Source of the DNA: Glandiceps talaboti
Taxonomy: Eukaryota > Hemichordata > Enteropneusta > Spengelidae
NCBI RefSeq assembly: GCF_964340395.1
Contig: NC_135556.1
Span: 10,516,001-10,580,000 of the forward strand
Direction: 5' to 3'
DNA: 64,000 nucleotides
The position numbers were made by a program, and so were the translations under genes. Shown here piece by piece: positions 10,748 through 24,949 of the stretch. The notes beneath the pieces were generated by a model, which did not search any database, had not been told where the DNA came from, and worked only from the letters and a program-made list of their open reading frames with translations. Every line of letters begins with the position of its first letter. The first letter of the stretch is position 1.

Positions 10748-11076
10748 CAATAATAATAATAATGTTGGTTTTTATATAGCACTTTCCCACTTTGTGCTCA
10801 ACGCACTTTACAATTATTACCCCTAGCACGGATCTATAGTGGCACAACGGCCTTTTACTTCCTCAACTCCCTGGGGAGCATACAATCCATTGCAACCTTT
10901 ATAAGTACATAGGATTAAAGCATTCACATTGCAACCTCTATCCTACCAGGTCCCCAATTATACAGCTTGGTTGACTGCGGCACAATCGTGGATCAAATCT
11001 TGTCTAAGGACTCTAGCTCGAACGCCTAACCAGCAGATTCCAAGTCGGCCACTAACCATTCGACCATGACTCCAAT
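10748..11076 (-). mobile_element. tRNA-derived SINE, minus orientation
   Basis: Read on the minus strand from 11076, the head resembles a Ser/Leu-type tRNA: an A-box-like TGGTCGAATGG (11066-11056) followed by GTTAGTG, then a B-box-like GCGTTCGAGCT (11025-11015) at normal spacing. The body contains a CCTCTATCC-type segment and a 3' part with GCGTTGAGCACAAAGTGGG and GCTATATAAAAACC. It ends in a short ATT tail (plus-strand AAT repeats 10748-10763). This is the head-body-tail plan of a Pol III SINE whose 3' part may match a partner LINE. The acceptor-stem part is degenerate, so the copy is not a functional tRNA gene. Confidence 0.75.
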
Positions 11077-12117
11077 GAACCATCTACTCACATGTGTAAT
11101 ATTAAGACTTAGATTATTAGTTCTCTTTCCATGAAGATTTTTTTTCTGACTATCTGATTAGTTTCGATGATTAGTTGGACATGTGATAAATGCTGAATAA
11201 CTGTGTAAGTGTGAATGTGTTGTTGACCCGAACTGATGCAATGTTTTGATAGATTTCAGAAATCCATCTAATATTATGAGTGCTTTTTTTGCCTGAACAA
11301 GGAATTACATTTTGCGAGGTCTCCATGAATCGTCAGTCTGATTGTTGGCTTCATAGCCCATAAATGTCATACTGGAATAAAAATTCACTCAACAATGTAT
11401 AGTTATATTGGTACTATGGCACTCGTCTCCTAATGTAGTTTGAAAGATTTGAATACTTGTTTAGAAAGTAGAATGCTCAGCCACACATGAAAGGGGTTAG
11501 AACTATATTTTTGGAAAAGTGAACATCTCAATATAAATCTCTCCAAATGTTGCCATGAAAGCTTGTTCATGATCATTTTGAAACGTAAAATAACTTTGGG
11601 GATCACCGTCATGTTTCAAAAAGCAATATGCAAATTAGGTTAATTTATATGCACAAAGTTCATTCTAACCACGTCGTCGAAGTTATTACTTTCAAGATTA
11701 AGGAGCGTCCATTTTTTATTTCTCGGGGCCGGGCTCGTGGATACACCTTCAGAGTGCTATATTTTTCTGATGATCCCCGCCCCCCTCCCACCCGGAAAGT
11801 AAAGTAATGACTAACACGAGTAGCCCCACTGCGATTTTTTTCATAACCCCCCCCCCCCCCGCAAACCTCGAGACAAGTGTAAATTATGTTGAATTGGCGA
11901 TTGAAATAGTCAATATCAAAATATGGATAATGATATAATAGTTATTTCCAGTTGCTAGTCATATTGCGTAATATTAAGATTTTGTAGTAAAGTTTCATTG
12001 GAGCCCCCAATAATATGGTCACTTATTAACCAGCATAACTAGTAAATCCTCCCAATCAACAATTTCAAAACTTACCTTTAATATTGATCAGCAATTGCGT
12101 TGTCTCTTTCTTACTAG
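11077..12117. other. Intergenic, no gene seen
   Basis: AT-rich unique sequence with two short poly-C tracts (about 11776 and 11848-11861). No open frame with recognisable similarity. Confidence 0.6.
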
Positions 12118-12120
12118 CCA

Positions 12121-12268
<148 letters not shown>

Positions 12269-13394
12269 ACTGTTTGTCTCTTTACTATCGTAATGTGTAC
12301 ACATGATGTAGTGTCGACATGTTCAAAGTAGTTCGGCTTTGTTTGAAGTCGTTTGATCAAGTCATCGCGTACTCGGTCAAGATGCTGCTAGCGCCCTGCT
12401 GGCGTAGCTAGCTAGCGCCCTCTTCTATCATACATGATACTTTCGTGACGTCATTACTACGCTCCTTTCACTGCACTGGGTCCCAACAGCTTACAGCTTA
12501 TTACCAAATGTAGGGCGACTCAGAAGTCGTAGAGATAGGGACAAACAAGGGAACCGAGACTTAAAAGGGTACACCCCGTGTCGAAAAAAGTTGTTTACTT
12601 GTAACACATATAATGACTAAACTCTGGACCAATTGGAAAAGAGCGATTATCAGGGTAAAGTGTCTTTTCTTCTACATGTTCGGATTGTTTGGTGCATAGT
12701 GGGTGGGTTTCTTTCACGTGTAGCCGACCTTGACCAGTTACATTCCTTTTGTTAAATCGCATTAAAAGGAAGAATACCTTTTCAAAACGTTTTGTCAGCG
12801 GCTATAACATGTGAAAGCTTTAAGAAGGAAACTCTGAAACGCACGCACACACACACACACAGCTAGCTACGACATCGATATTGGCATTTATTTATGGCGA
12901 ATCTGAAGAACAACACAAACAGAACGGCGGTATCTGCACATGTGCGTATGTGTGGTTTTTTGTCTACCCGTGCAAGCAAGAATGGTATACAAATACAACT
13001 CGAGCCCATCAATGGTCAATTACTAAGTGATGTATGGCCCCCAGTTCACCTTGTAAGGTATTCATTAGCCAATTAAAGAAACGTAACACGGATAACTGAT
13101 TTTATCATCTTGGCTGATTTATGAAGTCACACGTTGGCCAGGTCCGTGGTCCTATTCAGAGTTCACTCAGGTTAACAAGGTAATTGGTGGAATACACCCT
13201 TCTGTACATTAGCCGTAAAATACACTGAAAATAGCCTTCACTGACCCGAATCCCCGATAGATGAACCAAACAAACGAGTCATGAAATAAAGAATGTACTC
13301 TCAGCTTGTCTCCTTGTAGTATGTACAGATAGATTAAGCGTGAAAATTTAAATGATTATATTTTTACTAATAATAGAAGCCAGTTGAATTGGAA

Positions 13395-13800
13395 CAAATA
13401 GTCGTCTGGTTCGACAAAAATCTTTCTAACAGCTACATTTTATCGTCTGGCTCCACAAAAATCTTACTAACATTGCTACATTTTATCGTCTGCTCCATAA
13501 AAATCTTACTAACATTGCTACATTCTATCGTCTGGCTCCACAAAAATCTTACTAACATTGCTACATTTTATCGTCTGCTCCATAAAAATCTTACTAACAT
13601 TGCTACATTTTATCGTCTGGCTTGACAATATCTTTCTAATATTGCTACATTTTATCGTATGGCTTGACAAAAATAAATAATTTATACAATAGTATTGTTA
13701 CATAATCCAAAAAAGTGTGCGTTGTTACATTCTATCGTCTGGCTTGACAAAACATCTTACTAACATCATTTGCTACATTTTATTATCTGGCTTGACTTCC
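13395..13800. repeat. ~43 bp minisatellite (CGTCTGGCTCCACAAAAATC unit)
   Basis: Eight or so copies of a 42-44 bp unit that begins CGTCTGGCT(C/T)(C/G)AC and ends TTGCTACATTTTAT. The copies from 13400 to 13620 are nearly identical; those after 13630 diverge. Inverted, shorter relatives occur at 13875-13965 (ACAATAAAATGTAGCAAT), so the array is flanked by opposite-strand pieces of the same family. Confidence 0.92.
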
Positions 13801-13969
13801 TAAAAAAATAGACACATTGTTATAGTGTGTATGATTTGGCGACAATTAAAGCTAATGTTAGCTAAAACAAATTGAACAAAATGTAGCAATTGAAAATATA
13901 TTTGTCACTTCAGACAATAAAATGTAGCAATGTTTAAAAGTAAGATTTTTGGTTGAACCAGACGACTTT

Positions 13970-16900
13970 TTGTTTCTCCGCGTCAACTTGCTTCCATTGT
14001 AAGATACGTAGTAAATCGAGAGAAAATGGATCGAACAACCGAATTCGTTACTATCATGATGTCTGTCGAATTCCCAGGTCATCTTCGGCTCTGCTGCAAT
14101 AGGGTATCCATGAGTTCGCTGCTGCTGCAGAAATGTCTATCTGACTTTGTATTTTAGAAGAAAAAACTACGCTTTAACAAGAGTTCAAGTATCGATCTTC
14201 AGGGAGGGACTTTGTTCGATACCCGTACTAGTCTATTTACCTTGAACGTGTGTGTAAGTTTTATTCGCGCCAGTAAATTCGATAAATATTGTCTTCATTT
14301 AGCAGTGATTAAATACATCTTAGTAACAATCCATATCACGTTATATATTCACTATAATGACAATGCACTGAAACTGAATTCACACTGTCCCATCAATAAT
14401 AAACCCTTTAGTAGAGACAACTTTAAATTTGTTAAATAAGGAACACGCATTCATGACCCGAATCAAGTATGTGCTTGGTCGTAATAGATATGTATGGCTT
14501 ATCCTGTGAAGAAAAACATCAGTGACACATACAATAATTAGTTTCTAGTTTCTCGTCGTTACAGCCAGACCTGATTCACGGAGTATCCACTTTGATAGAC
14601 AGTTATCGACATTTTGGTCGAATTATGCAAGTTGAATAAATCTTATAGTGTGTTTTTTTCCGTGGCTGATATAGCGTTATGCGACAGCGGCAATCGAAGT
14701 TTCGGCTTACTAATATAGACACAAACTAAAACTAGTTTTTCGACATGTTAATACTATTGTATCAACAATGGTTTTAATATATATATACTTTCAGTAGGGT
14801 GGTGTTTTTGTGATGATTTCCGTGATCTTGCAGTGTACATTTTTGGTACTTTTTGTTTACACTATGTTTATTACATGTTGATTTTATCCGCACAACAGAG
14901 GCACCGCTACCATCCCCGCCTATGTAATATATCACATCGAGCAACAGTGCAATGTAGTTTTTGTTTGCGTCTATCTTCAAGACGAAGACTCGATTACTGA
15001 GGTAGTGTGTTTCGTGAACAATGATGTGTTCACCATGATGACACATTTTTAGAAGCACAACCATTGCTCATTGTCAGTGAACACCAAAAGAAAAAAAGAC
15101 ATTCTACACTAACGGGTATGATAGCTAATATTGGGGACAAGAATCGAATCAAGTGACGTCGTGATGTTACGAATATAGGTTGAACGGAATAATTACCACA
15201 CATCAAACGCCGAGGGTGGTCCGATTTTTCAACCGAAAGTCGCATCAAGTGTAATTATTATAACATTGCCAATTTTAAAACATTAGATAGATTTAATCGT
15301 CAAATTTCAAATGGAGCGTACAGGTGGACTGCGGTGGGGTTTTCTTTCGCTACTGTCTGCCCAGCTCCTCTATAATCTTAAAAGTGGGTCGAATTATTTT
15401 AGCTTCGGTTTTGATAAAGATAATGTGAGGAGTGCAATAATCAATGTGTTGCGCTAACGGATCCTGAAATTTGATAATGAAGTAAATAAATATATTTATT
15501 TAATAAGCTTATGGTGCGGTCCAATCCCAGAAAAAAATTGTGAGAAAACCCAACGTTTTCGGCATTGAAATAACACTAGCTGACTTTATAAGGACTTACA
15601 AAATCTTTGGTTCCGGTTACCCGACCCCCACCTAGTTTTTCACTGCCGACCTTAAACTTATTTTTACACATTCGAGAAGAAGAAAAAATGATTAAAATCA
15701 CAAAATATGTGTGAAGTCTCGCCAGAAATAGTGGATACGGAAACTGACATCAACTTAAAAAGACAATGTAAAACTGTTCCTACAATCTGTAATGGCGGGG
15801 AAGAAACCAATAACGCAGAGGCCATATGGAAAACCATAACAACCTAAACTAGACACTCAAACATGAACAAATATAATAAAATAAAATAAAAAATCTACCT
15901 ACCCCACCTATTCTAAAATTGAGCGTAATCGGGACCACACAATTATTCTTATTAGGCCTAAGTTTTTAATTGTGAAAAAAGTGAAAATGTTTACATGAAA
16001 ATTTCCATTAAACTATATTATAATGTTACAGTTGATGCATAAAATTATCTTCAGTTGCTTGCATAATCTCCTAAACACTTCCAAAACTTTTCACTCCGCA
16101 ACCTGTCAGTTAAATGTGAAATATAGTTATGAAGGAATGAATGATGACGTAATTAAGGTAATGACGTCATACTTGTATGCTCACGGTGCTAAAAAATGGC
16201 TGCCACGTGAAGAATTGGGAAATTAGTGAAGAGATAAAATCAAATATAAAATGGTCGTTTATGCTATGAAAAACTCTTGAATAGTTGTTTACAATATAAA
16301 ATAAATGGATGTTTGCAATGAAATATAGCCAGCACTTGAGGGACTTGTGTCTTTAACTCGAGAGTGTCACTTTCATTCTAGGGCGACTAATAAATCGATT
16401 TGCTTTCATTTTGTAAGCAAATGATATTATAATGACATATGCTGCTTATATACTTTTTTATTTAATGTGCATTCGACATAATATAGCATATGGGAACGAT
16501 TGAATTCATCAAATCTGTGTTATCGATCAATCGTAACGTTGTATACAGTCACACGGTTGGTTTCGGTCACGCTATAACGTCTCACAACCCAAAAACAGAA
16601 AATCCCTCTCCTGAAAAAGAATAGTTACAAAAATTCAAGTCTCTACGAACAATGAATTTATATCTACATAACACGACATCCTTTCCAGGCAGAGGTATGT
16701 TGTTTACAACTGGTTGCTACGATATATGTTTGCAGTTTGGAAATTACAAACGTGTGACGTCATACTAATAAAAACAAAACAAATCTTTCTTTGACCGATA
16801 GGGCGTCATGTGACTATTAACATTGAACTTTAATGGAGTTTCCCCTCCACTGTCAATGATTCTATCAATTTACGGTACAATTCCATCAAAATTAAATTGA

Positions 16901-18410
16901 CTGTCCAGATGCCGTTCAACGAAGGTTTAGCCAACTGTACCTATTAGTACGTGGGTTTTGTCCATTGAAAAAAAAATACGCACAGAAATTATGGGTCGCA
17001 TACAAATAGTGGTCCTCGGGCCACTTGCTAATTTGATGTAATTTGCCTAATATTGTCAAGGTCTTTTTGGTCCTTAGCTCAACTGGTGTTCTTTTCTGTC
17101 GTTTACCTTTTGTTCTCTTTGTCTTGTTTACTGACATTTGAATTAGACTGTTGGCCATTGATGTGAAGTTGTACATCTTCCTTCGAATCTAGGGGCTTTA
17201 AATTAGTAATGTAATTCTATTCCTTGTGAACTAACTGTTCCCAAGTCACTGCTAGGCAAAACACGAGAAAGCTATGTCAGACATATACATATTGTATTGT
17301 CCCTAAATTACTAGACTTTAGTTAGCGTTGTCATTATTATAGGATACAAAACACATTGTACTTGAATGTGCACCCTTTGGCAAACTGGAGTGATTCTTTC
17401 GACCTTGCGAAAAAAAATCAATGCGAAATGATGAGGTAAACGAATCTACAACTACCCCCCATAATGAGGTCATATGAGTTATACGACACTGTATGACCGC
17501 ATCCCACCGCATCACATTTAAACTTGATACACTTGGGAACTTTACCTAACTCAATGCTAAATATGGGAAGCTTGGTCCAGTCCGGATTTGACGACGGTTA
17601 ACCTTGCGTTATGACGTGCTTCAATTTTTCACGGCGATTGTGGATTACTGGACGTCGGACCAGACCAGACAAGGCAGTTTCTTCTGATCCAGGCATTTGT
17701 CTTCTAATTAAGGCGGTATATCCCCATATCCACTCGTTGACATACATTCAATAAACCAAGTAATCAATACGTCATCCCTGCGGCCAAAAGCTATCGCTAT
17801 CAATGGCCTCGCAATATTGAATCTATGGGTCATTTTTGTACATGCGCCGAATAGAGTACTAAAGTTACAAGCATCGCTTTTGAAGTCCATTTACGGACAT
17901 TAGCCTTTCTACTTCAACAAAGCCTGATGAGTCTGACTAGGACTAAGGTGACTCCTTGGTAACATCGTACGTCTATTGTGGTACGGCATTGTAGTAATGA
18001 CTTTCATCCGTGTCTTTCGGATGTCTCTACTAAGTATTGCCTGGAGTAGATTGTTTTATTTTCATTCTAGAAATGTCTGAATTGCTTTTGAGATGTCTTT
18101 AATCGCTCTTGTAACGAGGGACGTTGGGTCAACAAAACAGACTATCACCAGCAGCCCGTCTATCGACCAACTCTATTGCCCTCAAACTATATGCATATGT
18201 TGGACTTTCAGTTTGTTCTCACCGTGTTAGGTTATCGCGTCGCTGTCTGCCTCCACTAGCCGATGTGAAGTCGATGAGTTAAACCGTATTCGTCTAATTC
18301 AATTAACGGTATAATCATGTATAAATATTGTACAGTTGTACCTACTCAAGAACATTGCTGGCGGCTATATGTTTTACAGTAACTCTCTACTATGTGATTT
18401 CTGTGATAGA
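13970..18410. other. Intergenic, no gene recognised
   Basis: About 4.4 kb of largely unique AT-rich sequence. Scattered open frames are all short, start at random and match nothing I know. No tRNA, homeobox or transposase signature seen. Regulatory content cannot be judged from one sequence. Confidence 0.55.
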
Positions 18411-18415
18411 TTGAT

Positions 18416-18416
<1 letters not shown>

Positions 18417-18478
<62 letters not shown>

Positions 18479-18543
18479 ATGTATGTATGTATGTATGTAT
18501 GTATGTATGTATGTATGAATGTATGTATGGATGTATGTGTGTA

Positions 18544-18576
<33 letters not shown>

Positions 18577-18591
18577 ATGTATGTATGTATG

Positions 18592-18620
<29 letters not shown>
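18417..18620. repeat. (GT)n / (GTAT)n compound microsatellite
   Basis: About 45 bp of GT repeats followed by GTAT repeats with one internal GT-rich block. All overlapping Cys-Val or His-Thr open frames are translations of the repeat. Confidence 0.98.
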
Positions 18621-18623
<3 letters not shown>

Positions 18624-19265
18624 AAGGGGAACCTGGCAAAACAGCCCATAATTAAGTTAACACAGTACCTTTCATTGATACGAAACTATACAGCTTTATT
18701 GCCCATGTCTAAAATGTGTATGTGTGCCTAAACACAGGCTAGTGTATTTGCTGATCAGTCAAAACTCTAGCATATGCATGTCCAACTACCATAGCCCTGA
18801 ACGTTTCGCCTCAATAATCACTATCTATTGTCAGTATTGGTGGGAGTTTCCGAGATAGTTAGGGTGCACTGACGTCAATTGGGTAAAAGTTTAACTCGAC
18901 TTGAAGTCTATAATACATTGCATCATATATTGTATTATTGTAACATGCATCAGTGTAAATATAGAAATTTTGATTGAAGCATAAAAACAGTTGATGACGT
19001 AAGACGGGGAAAAGAAAGGGGTGCAGCGCGAGAGAATGAAAGCGAAGACAAACTTAATACAGAGAGGGGTGAGAGCTTTGAGAGAAAAACGGGGATGTAT
19101 AGAGAGGGGGAGAGAGAGGGGGCAAAGAGAAAGGAGAGAGGGATAAACAAAATGGTTGATACTATTGGTAAAATATTTGACAGGGATGAACAGGTAAGGG
19201 GCGTAGAGTATAAGATTTACAGTGAGCGCTAAGGGATCCTTCAGTAATTACAAGGGCCAAGGATC

Positions 19266-19375
19266 GGGGGGGGGGATTAGGGGAGAGTCATATTTTAGAA
19301 ATCGGTTCTTGGGGGAGGGTCATATTTTAGAGAAAATGATATTAGTGGAGGGTTACATTTTACTTTGATTCATAG
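19266..19375. repeat. G-rich dispersed repeat (GAGGGTCATATTTTAGAGAA type)
   Basis: Three tandem, imperfect copies of a ~38 bp unit with a G run followed by AGGGTCATATTTTAGA. The same motif recurs at about 19811-19875, so it is a family present more than once in the window. Confidence 0.7.
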
Positions 19376-19810
19376 TATTATCTAACATATCAGTCAAATT
19401 GCTGCTGACAACCCTGCAGTGAATTAATTGTTAGTTGTGGTGTGAGGAGAGGAGTGGGTCTTTAATACAGGAGTGAAGGTGGGGGGGGGGGGTAGTGTGG
19501 TTAGATGTTTGGATAATGAGGTGGCGCGGGGATGTTAACCCCTGTCCCGACAATGTCGACAGTGCTCACATCTAGTCTTTGGGAGTTCTGGCCTTTAGCT
19601 CTGCCAGTTTGATCCAAACACGGGTAATGATTAATGCAATGCCTTCACACAAATTCGCTGTGGCAGAAATAGGAAACAACCAATGCTTTAAAATTAGCAA
19701 TGTGGTGGCAGCGGTGGGATTGAATCATTAGGCCTACAATTGATTCTGGGTAGGACTTGTGACCCTTTTCCGGCTGACAGCATTTTTAAGCCGTGTTTTC
19801 TAAATATTTG

Positions 19811-20072
<262 letters not shown>

Positions 20073-20089
20073 CCTTGCATAGCTATAAG

Positions 20090-22735
20090 AGAGTCGTTCT
20101 CTCTCCATTGTTACCCAACGTCTCGCCTCACAGAACGAATATCAAAGCACTTATTGATGATGTTAAACTGCAACCTAGGATCTTGTTAGGTTAATCAGTC
20201 CACCAATTTTACACGTGCTCAATAGTCCGTGAACATTAACTCCTCGTATAAATCGCACAAAACCAATATACGTCTACATGCATCGGACGTAGAATGACTA
20301 TTTTATTGATTTCCATTTGAAGACATAACGTATATATTGTTGTCTTAACTAAAGAAAGACGACCGTTTTCCAGTGTTCCCCCGGGCATGGGGGTGGACTT
20401 CTTTCTAGGTACCTATTCTAAGTCAGAACACATTTGCAATGATCTTCTTTTTTTTGTCATTTTTTTTTTTAATTTAATTTCATGAACGGTGGTAGTTAAA
20501 TGTATAACCCAAAGGCTCTTGCAGATTTTCTTTTTTGGAACAATAGCCAAAGCTGAATTAAGGTGATAGTCCCACTTTTCTTGAATGTGAACTGAAAAGC
20601 TAAACAGATAAAGTACAAACAATGTGTCTCAATTATTACTACTACGATAATAAAGCCGTTAGCTTGTCGTCAAAGCATGAAGTCAACCCCCTCCAAATGA
20701 GAGTTACCAGACTTTTAGCATTGGTAACCACATCCATCAAAATTAGGTAGTGATTATGGGCAATTCATTCAATTTCATTGTTATGAACACAAAGAAGTGG
20801 AGACGTTAGGGACGACAGACTTGGCGGTAATGCACTTATTTTTGTCACAACTCATAACCAAGAATAAAACGTTGAAATCTGTAATTTCATCGGAAAATAA
20901 AAGACGCACGGAAATCGTTCCACAAAACGTCAAGGACATTTCGGTGAGGATGGAGGAGCATATGCAGTCGTCAACTTAGACAAAACTGTCGACAGAAGTT
21001 GGCCACTTTTTTCCTTTGGGTCAAATGAATGCTTTTATCGCGAAGACCGTTTATTTTCAACTCCTACCTTTTTTTTATTATTGTTTAGGTGAACTTGCTT
21101 ATTGTGATGGATCGATCCCTTTTACTGATGGCATCACCGTGCGTTTTAAGCCTAGAGGAAATTATGTAGTGTGGGTCCTCTTTCAATTATATTTGGGTGA
21201 TTTGCAGGTTGACGACTGTAGTTATGGGGATGGCTCGCTGGATGGGATAATTTTATTTAAGGAACCGCTATGTTTCGATTCGCTCTGTGCCGATGTCGAG
21301 TTGATGGAAAATACCCAAGTGGTCAGAATCAGTATTGGGACTCGTAAACGTTGATATCAAAACGACAAGAGTGTGGACAATTTTGAATTTAATATTTTGA
21401 ACTTATTTTGCATCTTTCATGCCTGTCACTTCGAACCTGTTATTTACAGTAATAAAGGGCAGGTGAATCCTCTGTGATAAGTTCACTAATAAATGAAAGA
21501 TACTGGTGTAGCAGATCATGTAGATAAAAACACATTTATTACTTTGAGTACAACTTTTCCACATGGGCAATTACAGCAATGTAAACCACCAATAACTGGT
21601 ATATCTGACTAATAAACCTTGCAGTCCACATGACCAATATACCTATCGACCCTACACGGTAAAAACTCAGACCACGATAGAAAATGTTCTATAGTGGCCT
21701 GAGATACCAGACATCAGACCTCTAACCTCCAACAGCAGAGCGTATCTGACACGAATATAGGGACATCTTTCTAGAAACCATGTTCCCAAAAAATTGACAC
21801 TTTCAACAAAAAATTTTGTCGGCTCATTTTCAATTCTACAGACTAAGTCTATTTATTAGTATGTCTACAACTTTACTAAGACATAATTTTAATATTCACG
21901 TATTGAGTGCTCGAAGGTGAACGGAGCTGAAATGGTAAGAGTTAGGTATGTGTCGACTTCAGATCTAAATGAGAATGAACTCACCAAGTACACAAGTATC
22001 CATACCAACAATAACTATGCGTTGTTAAGCTCTGAGGATTTTAGATCACTAACTTATTATCAAATTACTGGATTTGCCAGTCTGGTGCTTGAATTATTGC
22101 AGTGACTATCAGTTCTTCGGATACCCCCTGCGATAGATCCTTTAACTTATAGAACCAATTGCCGAAAAATAGGGGGCCCAGGGGAATTTTTACTTAATGC
22201 AAGCTAAAAGCTTTGCTAAAGGTATCATACTGTTGTCAATCGACGGAATCCTGAAAAGTACACTTGGAAGAGACTGAATCGTTGACATAGGAAAGAATTC
22301 ATAGTTCGAGACCACATTGATACTCGATTCTGATATTCCAATTTTCGTGTTGATTGACATGTGATCTATTAATCCTCCTCGCTCTAATTATGGTGTGTTT
22401 TTTGAATGACGATGTTGTTACACGGATTAGCTTATCTATGACCTTGTCGATCGATAACTAAAATCTATAATCATTGGTGTTTGATCTGTTACCGATTGAA
22501 TAGTGTCAACATCTAATCAAGATACCCTTTGACCTTGTTCGTCAATCCACACATTTGATCTCTGACATATTGCTGAAACTCTGTCGGCTTATCTAGTTCG
22601 ATACCTGGTATATTACGTGCGTTGTCGTTGGCAATGCGATGTACGGATGAATAGACCCATTGATATGGTACAGAAATGTAAGATATTGTGAGGGATATGG
22701 ACAAGACACGAACTAGTTATGCTGAACTATTTTCA
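20090..22735. other. Intergenic, no gene recognised
   Basis: Mostly unique AT-rich sequence. The longest non-repetitive open frame, 21016-21354 (112 codons, + strand), has no domain or family I recognise. It has no clear splice or polyadenylation context beyond an AATAAA at 21453, so I do not call it a gene. Confidence 0.5.
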
Positions 22736-22736
22736 T

Positions 22737-22848
<112 letters not shown>

Positions 22849-23016
22849 ATTCTACCTTTTGACTTCGTACAAGTGTCTGTCTTGACTAGTTTTGACCAGT
22901 TTATTCACCAGCCTATAGTGCTTTCCATACTGTCATTAAATGAGTTTCAGTCTAGTTCTGTTTTGTGCATGTATGCATCCACGTTTGGTGTGATTTGTTA
23001 AATTTGTTGACGCTCC

Positions 23017-23017
<1 letters not shown>

Positions 23018-23063
<46 letters not shown>

Positions 23064-23101
23064 AAAAGAAGAAGAAGAAGAAGAAGAAGAAGAAGAAGAA
23101 G

Positions 23102-23139
<38 letters not shown>
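23018..23139. repeat. (CAA)n-(GAA)n-(CAA)n triplet block
   Basis: About 15 CAA triplets, then about 13 AGA/GAA triplets, then about 13 CAA triplets, giving a near symmetric sandwich. No gene overlaps it. The Gln/Arg/Thr frames are repeat products. Confidence 0.98.
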
Positions 23140-24085
23140 GTGAATATTGAAATGACATTTGGTCGTCAATCACTTAGCACATATCATTGTTAAAATGCTT
23201 ATTGGTCAATGGAAACTAACTGACAGTGTACACTGACATTAACAACCAATCCGTTACTCTATACTGCTATGGGTGATATCGAATGCGGTGATTGCTGGTG
23301 AATCAAACCATAAATAAAAAAAGCCTACTAAATATTTATGAAGTTTGAAGACATCTAGAATATTCAACTTAATAAACAAAGAAGCTGAATATGGTATAGA
23401 AATGGAAGATTTAAACAATATACCATGGAAGATTTAAACAATATCATATGAACAATCATTTTTTTGTGCAGCTAAAATACAGTTCAAGTGTGACGAGTAA
23501 GTATTACCCCAAACCTCAAGGCCGGCAGTAGGTAATATAAGGAAGCATGAATTTATATATAATGAATTAAGTAAATCACTTTGTGACTCTCTCAACCCCT
23601 CTTTTGGACAGTAATATATCCGGCATCAATCTGTAAAGAGAATCTACTTATTAATTCACCCTTTAAACCAATAACTTCCGCACTTTACATTAAGATATAT
23701 TAAGTGATCTCAACTAATTTTAGACATAACCTAGGAGACGTCGAATAGAGAATAATACCCCCCCCCCCTGCTTGATTTAATTTTCAACATTATAATAAAG
23801 ATTAAGTTTAAATTTGCGCCATTTCGACTGAAAATTGTATCTAGATAATACCATTCTTTTAGCAGTTTAAATAGTTATAGTATGATTATTCAAAACAAAT
23901 GTTTCACTTTGAGCTGGTTACCTTTGTAAAAAAATCATTGCTTTTGTTTTCTTTATGTTTATAGTCAGATTACATGTATTGCAGTAGTTTGGTAATTTAT
24001 TAATACAATTCTGTAGACCATTTTGAATTCGTAGGAATTAGCACTACGTCATCGGCGTATCAAATAATATTTTGACATTTAGCAA

Positions 24086-24188
24086 GTGGCCATATAGATG
24101 ACAAATGGTATTTATTTTGGAATTTTTTGTTTTTGTTTTATTAATAAAAAATCCAAAATAAATATCAATTTTTCATCCATATGGTCAC
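24086..24188. repeat. ~100 bp imperfect hairpin (possible MITE-like element)
   Basis: The left arm GTGGCCATATAGATGA..TATTTATTTTGGAATTTTTT (24086-24128) is nearly the inverse of the right arm ending ATCCATATGGTCAC at 24188, at about 80 per cent identity over ~43 bp with a ~15 bp loop. A piece with GTGGCCATATGGATTTTTTA appears again near 63246, so at least part of this sequence is dispersed. No target-site duplication is clear. Confidence 0.65.
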
Positions 24189-24949
24189 CTTAATGCCAAC
24201 TTCTATTAGCCATCAATGTCTATCGACATGAATCAGGACGAACTCTCGATGACAAATTATTGGTCACCAACCCCTATAAAGAACACTGTTATTTGTCGGT
24301 AATACTGAATGTCACCTTCTATTGGTTGCCAGAGAAGAAGTGCCTGTCAAATAGTCGATGCGAGGTATTCAGTAGTCTTGCTGCTAGACGTTCGGGCTTT
24401 CCTTCGATACTATAAGCGAACGAAGTTCGCAGTGAGGGCAGTGAGGCGATGTTCGGTCGTGTGTCGTATTTTATCGGAAGAACATCCGAGGTCTAGCAGA
24501 TAGACTAGGTATTTAGCTGATATCTAACACAAGGAACTTATAATCAGCTGAACACATAGAATGACACAGGTCAAAGGTCAACCATGAAGTTATTTTTAAA
24601 GCATCAACCGCTGTAATTTCAATAAATAGCATTGTAATGTAAATCCTTGTCTTATGTAGCCAAATTGTCGTGATTGAAGTCCAAATGTTAGAATAGTATT
24701 CATTATGTCAAATGCCATCAACTGCCATGAAATATCCACTTGCATTTGTCATCAGTTATTTTATATTCACCGCCATCTGCCGTCAGTTTATGTTATTTCT
24801 TTTATTTGCAGTAAGTTGTGAAATGATGTCTTCCATTGGTTACCTAGAACTACCGGTGACTTAATGTCAATCAATATATATCAACCAATAGTAAACGTAT
24901 ACGAATCAAAATGTGCTGCTATTGGTTCGCTATGACTGAATGTTAACAA

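Noticed and set aside
17925-17965. CTGATGAGTC near 17928 as a plus-strand hammerhead start
   Set aside because: No GAAA follows at the required distance and no closing stems form.
21016-21354. 112-codon plus-strand frame in unique sequence
   Set aside because: No recognisable domain, no splice or promoter context and ordinary length for AT-rich random sequence. Left as unassigned.
22965-23150. Polyglutamine-like frame
   Set aside because: Simple CAA/GAA triplet repeat in intergenic DNA with no surrounding coding sequence.
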